Part shown: piece after piece, positions 1 to 5,244 of the stretch
Position numbering within the stretch: position 1 is the stretch's first letter
Layout of the letters: each line of letters opens with the position of its first letter
From: Proteobacteria bacterium UBA4457
Lineage (GTDB): Bacteria; Pseudomonadota; Gammaproteobacteria; Ga0077536
NCBI GenBank assembly: GCA_002390205.1
Contig: DGOV01000086.1
Span: forward strand, 1 to 5,244
Length of the DNA: 5,244 nucleotides
Direction of reading: 5' to 3'
Position numbers and translations under genes: made by a program
Notes under the pieces: model-generated
Database searches by the model: none
What the model was told of the DNA's origin: nothing
What the model saw: the letters and a program-made list of their open reading frames with translations, nothing else

Positions 1-674
1 CAAGTCCATGGGGGAAAAATGGACGTGATTTCTATGAGAAAGCGTCAAGACGAGGAGTGTTGCCTGTGGACTTCTCTAAAACACTTGCAATACTCCACAC
101 GTTAGATTGGAAAAAATCTGGGTTAGAATTCTTGGGCGTCCCATCGCCTGATCGTGGCTTTGCACTAGCCGAGATAAATAAATGGAAATCATTGATTGAT
201 GTTAGTGACCATCAACCAGAACCTATTCTTACAGATCTGATTTATTGGTTGGAAGAGAATGCCCCACTTAGCCAGAGAGTGACGTTAGTGCATGGGGCTT
301 ATCGCACGGGGAATATTCTTATTGAGGAAGATAGAATCTCTGCCGTTCTTGACTGGGAACTTCAAACACTAGGTGACCCTATGTACGATGTCGCCTACGT
401 TCTTAGTGATCTTAACCGAGAAGGCACTAACTTACTTTCAAATGTTGTTGATCGTGACATCTTCTTTGAGACCTATGAATCGATGACAGGCTGGACCATT
501 GATGAAAAAATTTGTCGGTACTATGATGCTTTATACGCTATGCGCTCTGTCGCATTTTGGATGAGTGCTTCCGGGCTTTACGCTTCGGGGAGAAGCGATG
601 ATATTAGACTGGCGCGCACTGCCTGGTCAGTAACGGTTGTGCTTGAGCGTGCAGCCAAAAACTTAGGTTATTAA
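1..674 (+). CDS. Phosphotransferase-family protein (APH / ACAD10-11 N-terminal-like), 5' partial
   Basis: This is the C-terminal part of a kinase-fold phosphotransferase of the aminoglycoside phosphotransferase superfamily, the type often found beside acyl-CoA dehydrogenases and related to the N-terminus of ACAD10/11. The frame is open from base 3 to the TAA at 672-674. A GTG at 57 is only an internal codon, because coding-like sequence (SPWGKNGRDFYEKAS) precedes it, so the true start lies left of the window. Visible landmarks are the LHTLDW segment near the edge, the catalytic-loop region HGAYRTGN (291-314) and the metal-binding LDWE followed by LGDPMYDVAY (348-395). The usual loop is HGDxxxxN, so the catalytic Asp is replaced by Ala here (codon GCT at 297-299). 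Members are thought to phosphorylate hydroxylated small molecules or acyl-CoAs; the substrate is unknown. It lies 20 bases before the BVMO gene and is probably co-transcribed with it. The family is clear, but activity is doubtful. Confidence 0.88.
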   Translation, partial: SPWGKNGRDFYEKASRRGVLPVDFSKTLAILHTLDWKKSGLEFLGVPSPDRGFALAEINKWKSLIDVSDHQPEPILTDLIYWLEENAPLSQRVTLVHGAYRTGNILIEEDRISAVLDWELQTLGDPMYDVAYVLSDLNREGTNLLSNVVDRDIFFETYESMTGWTIDEKICRYYDALYAMRSVAFWMSASGLYASGRSDDIRLARTAWSVTVVLERAAKNLGY

Positions 675-682
675 TTCATTAT

Positions 683-691
683 AGGAAGGGG
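683..691 (+). promoter_or_regulatory. Ribosome binding site of the BVMO gene
   Basis: A purine run, AGGAAGGGG, lies 3 to 12 bases before the ATG at 695, with its AGGA core 8 bases away. This strong Shine-Dalgarno sequence fixes the start and occupies most of the 20-base gap after the phosphotransferase stop, which fits translation from a shared transcript. Confidence 0.75.
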
Positions 692-694
692 AAA

Positions 695-2293
695 ATGAAC
701 AACACAACAGTAGGAGACGACGTCGACGTGATTATTATCGGCGCAGGCGTCAGCGGTCTTTACAACTTATACCGCCTTCGACTTCAAGGGCTAAATGCAT
801 GTATTGTTGAAGCTGGGTCAGGTGTTGGAGGTACTTGGTATTGGAACCGTTATCCAGGCGCACGGTTTGATTCTGAAAGCTATTCATATCAATATAGCTT
901 TTCCGATGAGCTACTAGAGGAATGGGAATGGAGTGAACATTTTTCTCCTCAACCAGATAATGAGCGCTACTTAAACTTTGTCGCCGACAAGTTCAAATTA
1001 AAAGAGCACATTGATTTTAATGCCCGAGTAAAATCCGCAACGTACTGCTCAGATGCAAATAGATGGACCGTGGAAACAGAAAATGGCACCACCAAAACGG
1101 CTCATTTTCTCATCACAGCGGTAGGCATTCTCTCAGCTCCTAATATGCCGCCCGTCCCTGGTATTGATAGTTTTGCCGGCACCTCTTTCCATACAGCTCG
1201 ATGGCCAAAGGAAAAAATTAACCTACGCGGGAAAAGAGTAGGTGTTATTGGCGCGGGGGCGTCTGCTGTTCAGCTAATCCCTATGATTGCGAAAGAAGTT
1301 GGACACCTTACCGTATTTCAGCGCGAACCGAACTATTGCTGCCCATTAAGGAACTCGAAAATATCAAAAGAAGAGCAAGCAACTCTCAAAAATAGTTATC
1401 AAGACGTATTCGAGCAATGTAAAAAAACGTTTGCTGGATTTATGCAAGACTTTGATCCGAGAAGTACGTTTGATGTTACTAAAGGAGAGAGAGTAGCCTT
1501 TTATGAAAAAATCTGGGAACAGCCGGGTTTCACTAAATGGTTTGGTTGCTTTCATGACATTATGACTGATGAGGCGGCTAACGAAGAGTATGGTGATTTT
1601 GTTCGTAAAAAAATAAGATCTCGTGTACATGATCCGAAAATTGCAGAATTATTACTACCTAAGGATCACCTCTTCGGATCAAAAAGAATTCCTTTGGAGA
1701 CCAACTACTATGAAGTTTATAACCAAGAAAATGTGGCGCTCGTGGATGTTAAAACCGTCCCAATTACCGAAATAACTCCAAGCGGGGTTAGAACATCACA
1801 AGCTGATTATGAATTAGATGTGATAATTTATGCCACTGGATTTGATGCTGTAACCGGTGAATTGGCGCGTATGAATATAGTGGGGGAAAATGGAAAAACC
1901 CTATCAGAGGCTTGGTCTGATGGACCTCAGACTTACCTTACGTTGCAAACGTCAGGGTTCCCCAATCTGTTTCTCGTTAACGGCGCGCTATTTTGCAACT
2001 ACACACGCTGTGCAGAAGTAGTAGCTGAGTGGGTGAGTGATTGTATCAATCATCTTTCAATCCATGGCTTTACGAGGATAGAAGCGACAAAAGAAGCAGA
2101 GAAGGCGTGGACTGAGCATTCAAATTCACTGACCGATGGAATGTTATTCACCAAAACTAATTCATGGTTTATGGGGACAAACATTCCTGGCAAGAAGAAA
2201 AATTTCTTATTTTATGCTGGCGGAGCCCCCGCATATAGAGAAAAATGTGCGCAGGTTGCTGCCGATGGTTACGAAGGTTTTTTATTGAGTTAA
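695..2293 (+). CDS. Type I Baeyer-Villiger monooxygenase (FAD/NAD(P)H flavoprotein)
   Basis: This 532-residue cytoplasmic flavoenzyme is predicted to use O2 and NAD(P)H to insert oxygen next to a ketone carbonyl, giving an ester or lactone. Its length is normal for the cyclohexanone monooxygenase-like group. In order it shows the FAD Rossmann motif GAGVSG (16-21), the GGTWYWNRYPGARFDSES block (45-62), the BVMO fingerprint FxGxxxHxxxWP as FAGTSFHTARWP (160-171), the NAD(P)H Rossmann motif GAGASA (186-191), Lys330-Arg331 in GSKRIP, and YATGFD (379-384). Arg331 aligns with the Arg that stabilises the peroxyflavin. The C-terminal SWFMGTNIPGK and AYREKCAQVAADGYEGF blocks are typical. One oddity is QREP at 209-212, where the family usually has QRTP, a site linked to NADPH recognition. 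The substrate cannot be read from sequence; cyclic or aromatic ketones are possible. The fingerprint separates it from plain FMOs and N-hydroxylases. Confidence 0.93.
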   Translation: MNNTTVGDDVDVIIIGAGVSGLYNLYRLRLQGLNACIVEAGSGVGGTWYWNRYPGARFDSESYSYQYSFSDELLEEWEWSEHFSPQPDNERYLNFVADKFKLKEHIDFNARVKSATYCSDANRWTVETENGTTKTAHFLITAVGILSAPNMPPVPGIDSFAGTSFHTARWPKEKINLRGKRVGVIGAGASAVQLIPMIAKEVGHLTVFQREPNYCCPLRNSKISKEEQATLKNSYQDVFEQCKKTFAGFMQDFDPRSTFDVTKGERVAFYEKIWEQPGFTKWFGCFHDIMTDEAANEEYGDFVRKKIRSRVHDPKIAELLLPKDHLFGSKRIPLETNYYEVYNQENVALVDVKTVPITEITPSGVRTSQADYELDVIIYATGFDAVTGELARMNIVGENGKTLSEAWSDGPQTYLTLQTSGFPNLFLVNGALFCNYTRCAEVVAEWVSDCINHLSIHGFTRIEATKEAEKAWTEHSNSLTDGMLFTKTNSWFMGTNIPGKKKNFLFYAGGAPAYREKCAQVAADGYEGFLLS

Positions 2294-2398
2294 GTTACCA
2301 TAAGAGCTTATAGGTTCCGCTTGTACAACAAAACTCTAATTTGATACATACCGATAGAAGCATTGCTTGAGTGCAAACGTTTAAAAGTACTTAAGAAC

Positions 2399-2407
2399 TG
2401 ATATAAT
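2399..2407 (+). promoter_or_regulatory. Extended -10 promoter before the nitroreductase gene
   Basis: TGATATAAT is a perfect TGn extended -10 with a consensus TATAAT hexamer (2402-2407). The -35 region is poor: GTTTAA at 2379-2384, with a 17-base spacer, is the best candidate. That is normal for extended -10 promoters. Transcription would begin near 2413-2415, giving a leader of about 30 bases before the ATG at 2445. No operator-like inverted repeat overlaps it convincingly. It suggests the nitroreductase and the following small gene form a transcription unit separate from the BVMO gene. Confidence 0.6.
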
Positions 2408-2444
2408 GACCTTCAGAAATTGGCACCTGAATAAAGGCTAAAAC

Positions 2445-3119
2445 ATGGATATTGAAGAAGCGATTCGCTCAAGGCGTTCCATTCGCGCGTTCACTAATCA
2501 AGAAGTTGAACAAGAAAAAATTTCGCGAATATTCGAATTATCCCAGCGTTCGCCAAGTGGGACGAACACCCAACCATGGCATACATACGTTTGTAGAGGC
2601 GAAGCAAAAGATGCAATAGTCAGAGATGTTTGTGCACTTTTTGATAAGGGTGAAGCCAAAAGCTATTCGGAATATGACTATTACCCAGACAAATGGAATG
2701 ACACTCATACCGCACGCAGGAGAAAAATCGGCTGGGATCTATATGGACTAGTTGGGATAAAAAAGGGAGACCGCGAACGCACGGCAATTCAGGCGCGAAG
2801 AAACTATTGCTTTTTTGATGCCCCCATCGGTGTATTTTTCACAACAGATGCCTACTTAGGGCGAGGCAGCTGGTCTGATGTTGGGCTCTATATGCAGACC
2901 GTCATGCTTGCTGCGAGAGGAGAAGGTCTTCATACATGCCCTCAGGCGGCATGGATAAACTTTCAAGAACCTATCTTCGAACACCTCAGCATCCCTAATG
3001 ATCAAGTTATTGTTTCAGGAATGGGCCTAGGTTATGAAGATACTTCAGCAATTGAGAATACACTTGTCAGTGAGCGAGAAAAAACAACTAATGTCGTAAA
3101 TTATGTTGGATTTAATTAA
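2445..3119 (+). CDS. Nitroreductase-family FMN oxidoreductase
   Basis: This 224-residue protein of the nitroreductase superfamily is usually a cytoplasmic FMN homodimer that uses NAD(P)H to reduce nitro groups, quinones or other electron acceptors. The N-terminal RRSIRAF (10-16) supplies the Arg residues that hold the FMN phosphate. SPSGTNTQPW (36-45) is the classic S/APSxxNxQPW block. WSDVGLYMQTVMLAARGEGL (143-162) matches the conserved helix, followed by TCPQAAW (164-170) and the FMN-binding GMGLGYED (192-199). The length is typical, and the overall pattern resembles the nitrobenzoate reductase (PnbA)-like branch, although the substrate is not determined. The ATG at 2445 has an AAAGG ribosome site at 2433-2437 and follows a good promoter. 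The glutaredoxin-like gene starts 24 bases after its stop, so the two are probably co-transcribed. The family is secure; the physiological role is open. Confidence 0.92.
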   Translation: MDIEEAIRSRRSIRAFTNQEVEQEKISRIFELSQRSPSGTNTQPWHTYVCRGEAKDAIVRDVCALFDKGEAKSYSEYDYYPDKWNDTHTARRRKIGWDLYGLVGIKKGDRERTAIQARRNYCFFDAPIGVFFTTDAYLGRGSWSDVGLYMQTVMLAARGEGLHTCPQAAWINFQEPIFEHLSIPNDQVIVSGMGLGYEDTSAIENTLVSEREKTTNVVNYVGFN

Positions 3120-3143
3120 TTAGTCGGAACTTAAGGTATTAAT

Positions 3144-3518
3144 ATGCTGAAACTAATCAGATGGTCTCTTGGTAGAGTTATTTTAACTCTAGATTTTCTG
3201 ACTCCTCCGCACCCTGTGAAAAGAGAGCCTGAGGACCAAAAAAAAATGGATGACAAAGCGAGTCAATTGAGCCTCTACCAATTTCGAGCCTGTCCGTTCT
3301 GCGTAAAAGTTCGCAGATTTATGCAACGAAATGCGCTTCAAATAGAACTACGTAATGCTAAAGATCACGGAATTCACAAAGATGAACTTATTCGAGGCGG
3401 GAAACGTCATAAAGTCCCATGTCTGCGCATCGAAAATAAGGAAGGACCTGATGAATGGCTGTACGAGTCATCTGCGATAATTGATTACCTCAAAAGAGAG
3501 TTCTCGTTACCCCAATAA
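3144..3518 (+). CDS. Glutaredoxin / GST N-terminal-domain protein with CPFC motif
   Basis: This small 124-residue protein has a thioredoxin-fold domain of the glutaredoxin and GST-N type. SLYQFRACPFCVKVRRFM (43-60) carries the dithiol active site Cys50-Pro-Phe-Cys53. VPCLRI (91-96) has the cis-Pro after beta strand 3, and the YESSAIIDYL segment (107-116) is the glutathione gamma-Glu binding element. It ends before any GST C-terminal helical domain, so it is not a full GST and probably acts as a glutathione-dependent disulfide reductase. The first 22 residues (LIRWSLGRVILTLDFL) are hydrophobic with basic residues and may associate with the membrane. A later Met at 35 would remove this segment, but ATG 3144 has an AAGG site at 3133-3136 and is preferred. 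It lies 24 bases after the nitroreductase gene and ends 6 bases from the convergent GFA gene. The partner or substrate is unknown. Confidence 0.87.
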   Translation: MLKLIRWSLGRVILTLDFLTPPHPVKREPEDQKKMDDKASQLSLYQFRACPFCVKVRRFMQRNALQIELRNAKDHGIHKDELIRGGKRHKVPCLRIENKEGPDEWLYESSAIIDYLKREFSLPQ

Positions 3519-3524
3519 ACACGA

Positions 3525-4001
3525 CTAGCTGGTCATTTCTGAGCCTTCCAATCTCTTGCTTTCAGCACGTTTTGGATCGTGGCTAAAAAATGTATCCTCG
3601 TGCTTGAGCGCTTCGATACCTCCCACGAAATGTGCTTTAGAGCGAACAAATACTTCAGCATCGAGATCATACCAAAAAGTAGGCGGATCGAATGTCCCAC
3701 CCATGATTCCTACCATTCCTGGAAAAACTTCTAAACGGCTCAGTATGGTAGTCCCACAATTCTGACAAAACTCATTATTCCAACTATTATCAGACTCGCT
3801 TTTAAAGTTATAACTCCCCAAGGTTCCAGCGGTAATTAGAAAATTTTCTTCCAAAAAATAGGCTAGAACACCAAATGCACTGCCGCTTCTTAGCTGGCAA
3901 TACCGACAGTGGCAAACACCTTTTACTTTTGGTTGTCCAAGCGCCTTATATCTGACTTCCCCACAAAGACAGCCACCAAAATGTTCTGCATTATCATCCA
4001 T
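3525..4001 (-). CDS. GFA-family zinc protein (glutathione-dependent formaldehyde-activating enzyme-like)
   Basis: This is a GFA/CENP-V domain protein, 158 residues from the ATG at 4001. The family folds around two structural or catalytic zinc sites; the founder Gfa was reported to speed up formation of S-hydroxymethylglutathione, but most members have no proven activity. All seven expected cysteines are present: GGCLCGEVRY (Cys11, Cys13), CHCRYC (Cys30, Cys32, Cys35) and CQNCGT (Cys79, Cys82). A GTG at 4049, overlapping the previous stop codon, would add 16 residues, but it has no clear ribosome site and the family normally starts just before GGCxCG. ATG 4001 has AGGGAG at 4017-4012 upstream. 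It is the last gene of the - strand unit, after the YwqK-like gene. No formaldehyde dehydrogenase lies nearby, so a formaldehyde role is not supported by context. Confidence 0.88.
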   Translation of the reverse strand: MDDNAEHFGGCLCGEVRYKALGQPKVKGVCHCRYCQLRSGSAFGVLAYFLEENFLITAGTLGSYNFKSESDNSWNNEFCQNCGTTILSRLEVFPGMVGIMGGTFDPPTFWYDLDAEVFVRSKAHFVGGIEALKHEDTFFSHDPKRAESKRLEGSEMTS

Positions 4002-4011
4002 AGTCCGTCCG

Positions 4012-4017
4012 CTCCCT
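4012..4017 (-). promoter_or_regulatory. Ribosome binding site that decides the GFA gene start
   Basis: On the - strand, AGGGAG is followed 10 bases later by ATG (4001-3999); a second weaker GGA sits 6 bases from that ATG. The alternative GTG at 4049-4047 is preceded by CAGCAGTA, with no Shine-Dalgarno core. This favours the shorter 158-residue protein. Confidence 0.55.
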
Positions 4018-4048
4018 AACTGCTTTCTCAATATTATAAAGCACCTCA

Positions 4049-4432
4049 CTACTGCTGCAGTTCGACGCCCTTTTCGTATCTTATACTTTTCAATTTTACG
4101 CCATCCACATCAAAATATTCCCAAAGACCTTCAGGCAGTCCTTTTTCATAATTCACTCTGGCTTTCAGCCTAGCATTTCGATAAAAGTACTCACTCGTCC
4201 CATGAAGTACCCCAGAGACGTAAGAAACTCGTGCAAGCACAGCGCCATCACCATCACGCTCAACCAGAATACCGCTCAAGATCTTCTTGTCTCGGGAGTC
4301 GTATGCAAGACCATTTTCCATTCGCACTGTCTTAAGAAGACGTGTATCAATCTCCTCCAGCTTTTCCGTTGAAGCAAAATAGTAAGCAAACGCAAGAGCA
4401 AAAAGAACGGTATAAACAACTATACGTTTCAT
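4049..4432 (-). CDS. YwqK/MORN-like repeat protein, exported or membrane-anchored
   Basis: This 127-residue protein has an N-terminal signal or anchor (MKRIVVYTVLFALAFAYYFAS): two basic residues, then a hydrophobic stretch at about 4-20. No lipobox cysteine is present, so it is not a lipoprotein. The remainder is made of MORN-variant repeats with a 24-residue period. YxxGxxxG...YF begins at Tyr71 and again at Tyr95, with a partial third copy at Tyr119, preceded by a diverged unit (NGLAYDSRDKKILSGILVERDGDG). Database names for this family, 'toxin-antitoxin system YwqK family antitoxin', come from the Bacillus YwqK locus; no toxin gene is visible here, so an antitoxin role is not supported. An envelope or periplasmic role is more consistent with the leader. 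Its ATG overlaps the methyltransferase stop in ATGA (4432-4429), implying translational coupling. Its TAG stop lies 47 bases before the GFA start. Confidence 0.75.
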   Translation of the reverse strand: MKRIVVYTVLFALAFAYYFASTEKLEEIDTRLLKTVRMENGLAYDSRDKKILSGILVERDGDGAVLARVSYVSGVLHGTSEYFYRNARLKARVNYEKGLPEGLWEYFDVDGVKLKSIRYEKGVELQQ

Positions 4433-5244
4433 ATTAATCCCGTCTTTATAGATTTTTTTGCCGCTCTAAATCGTTTTTTACTTAAAGAAATATAGGTGGG
4501 GTCTAGCTCAATGCCTACATAACGACGTTGATTGTTAATGCAAGAGACTCCGGTAGTCCCGCTTCCATTAAAGGCATCCAGCACCAGATCATTCGGGTCA
4601 GTCGCTGCAAGAACAAGCTGATCGACAAGCTGAAGCGGCTTTTGTGTAGGATGCCTACCATACTCCTTCTCTTTTTTACCTGGAGCGGTCATTACCCATA
4701 CATCTTTCATTTGCTTCCCACTATTCAATTCTCGCATCAAGCTATAGTTAAACTTATGTTTGGAATTAATATCCTTAGCTGCCCAGATGATCGTCTCGGT
4801 GCTATGGGTGAAATAACGACATGATAGATTTGGAGGAGGATTCGGCTTCTGCCATGTAATGTTATTCAGAAGCTTCATGCCCAGTGATTGCATTGCAAAA
4901 CCAACGGAATAAATTGAATGAAAAGTTCCAGATACCATGATAGAGCCGTCCGGCTTCAACAATTTCTGACACGCTTTCAACCAACTGAGATTAAACTCTA
5001 GATTTTTTTCACATCCCTCAGAGCGATCCCAATCCCCTTTATCAACTTTAACCATTGTCCCGTTCTGACAAGTCATTCCCCCATTCGAAAGAAAGTATGG
5101 GGGATCGCAAAATATTAGGTCAACGAAAGCACCTCGCTCTGCGTCAAGCTTACCCATGATTTCAAGGCAATCGCCTTGTATTAACTCTATTTGAGTAGCC
5201 AACTTCTCTTTCTCGTTTGGGGAACCGAGACCTCCGTGTTCATA
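4429..5244 (-). CDS. DpnA-like beta-class adenine-N6 DNA methyltransferase, 5' end uncertain or partial
   Basis: This site-specific DNA methyltransferase transfers a methyl group from S-adenosylmethionine to a DNA base. Counting from the TTG at 5202 (257 residues), the catalytic motif IV DPPY (33-36) comes first. HPTQKP (184-189) and then the SAM-binding motif I DAFNGSGTTG (209-218) with GIELD (230-234) follow, which is the beta-class order. DPPYFLSNGG, VDKGDWD, LNNITWQKPNPPPNLSCRYFTHSTET and GKQMKDVW resemble, from memory, DpnA (M.DpnIIB), which methylates adenine in GATC, including single-stranded DNA. GATC specificity is therefore inferred. The N-terminus is unresolved: TTG 5202 is the only start codon here and has only a purine-rich stretch upstream, and the frame stays open to the window edge (YEHGGLGSPNEKEK), so the gene may start outside. 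It appears to lead a unit with the YwqK-like and GFA genes. No restriction endonuclease is visible. Confidence 0.9.
   Translation of the reverse strand, partial: YEHGGLGSPNEKEKLATQIELIQGDCLEIMGKLDAERGAFVDLIFCDPPYFLSNGGMTCQNGTMVKVDKGDWDRSEGCEKNLEFNLSWLKACQKLLKPDGSIMVSGTFHSIYSVGFAMQSLGMKLLNNITWQKPNPPPNLSCRYFTHSTETIIWAAKDINSKHKFNYSLMRELNSGKQMKDVWVMTAPGKKEKEYGRHPTQKPLQLVDQLVLAATDPNDLVLDAFNGSGTTGVSCINNQRRYVGIELDPTYISLSKKRFRAAKKSIKTGLI

Noticed and set aside
57..59. GTG as the start of the phosphotransferase gene
   Set aside because: The frame is open back to base 3 with coding-like residues, and the protein would lack the kinase N-lobe; it is an internal codon of a truncated gene.
1364..1630. 88-residue - strand open frame
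   Set aside because: It lies wholly inside the well-supported BVMO gene, has no recognisable domain and is an antisense shadow.
2297..2315. Possible terminator hairpin after the BVMO gene (ACCATAAG pairing with CTTATAGGT)
   Set aside because: The stem is AT-rich with a bulge and tiny loop, and no T-run follows; too weak to call an intrinsic terminator.
3523..3534. GACTAGCTGGTC as a bidirectional terminator between the convergent genes
   Set aside because: Only about four base pairs including a wobble, with no T-run on either side.
3556..3765. 69-residue + strand open frame
   Set aside because: It is antisense to the GFA gene, which has all its zinc cysteines; there is no independent evidence for coding.
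3525..4001. A formaldehyde detoxification operon
   Set aside because: No glutathione-dependent formaldehyde dehydrogenase or S-formylglutathione hydrolase is present, and most GFA-domain proteins have no shown formaldehyde role.
4049..4432. A toxin-antitoxin module built on the YwqK-like gene
   Set aside because: No toxin-like gene is adjacent; the neighbours are a methyltransferase and a GFA protein. The antitoxin label is inherited family naming.
4528..4824. 98-residue + strand open frame
   Set aside because: It is antisense to conserved methyltransferase motifs and has no family resemblance.

Overview
This window is ordinary bacterial DNA, densely coded and slightly AT-rich by eye. Every gene belongs to a recognisable family. 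The mix points to a proteobacterium, most likely a gammaproteobacterium: a CPFC glutaredoxin-like protein with a hydrophobic N-terminus, a GFA-family zinc protein, a type I Baeyer-Villiger monooxygenase and an ACAD10/11-type phosphotransferase. This is inference from protein style, not from a marker gene. No rRNA, tRNA, CRISPR array, insertion sequence or attachment site was seen.

Layout. On the + strand, bases 1-674 hold the C-terminal part of a phosphotransferase-fold protein cut by the left edge. It is followed after 20 bases by a complete flavin-dependent Baeyer-Villiger monooxygenase (695-2293). A 151-base gap then carries a good extended -10 promoter. That promoter precedes a two-gene unit: a nitroreductase-family flavoprotein (2445-3119) and, 24 bases later, a small glutaredoxin/GST-N-like protein (3144-3518).

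The - strand holds a compact unit read right to left. It has a beta-class DNA adenine methyltransferase strongly resembling DpnA (M.DpnIIB), which may run off the right edge. An exported YwqK/MORN-like repeat protein overlaps it by four bases (ATGA). A GFA-family zinc protein comes last. The two strands converge at 3518/3525 with only six bases between stop codons and no clear terminator.

How the genes may work together. The left half looks like a fragment of an accessory oxidative catabolism or detoxification region: BVMO ring or ketone oxidation, a phosphotransferase of the kind often found near acyl-CoA dehydrogenases, and flavin and thiol redox enzymes. The right half pairs a probable GATC-type DNA methyltransferase with two unrelated small genes; no restriction endonuclease is visible. 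The most informative oddities are two substitutions at normally conserved sites. The phosphotransferase has HGA where the catalytic HGD is expected. The BVMO has QRE where QRT normally helps bind NADPH. I see no clearly new multi-gene system.
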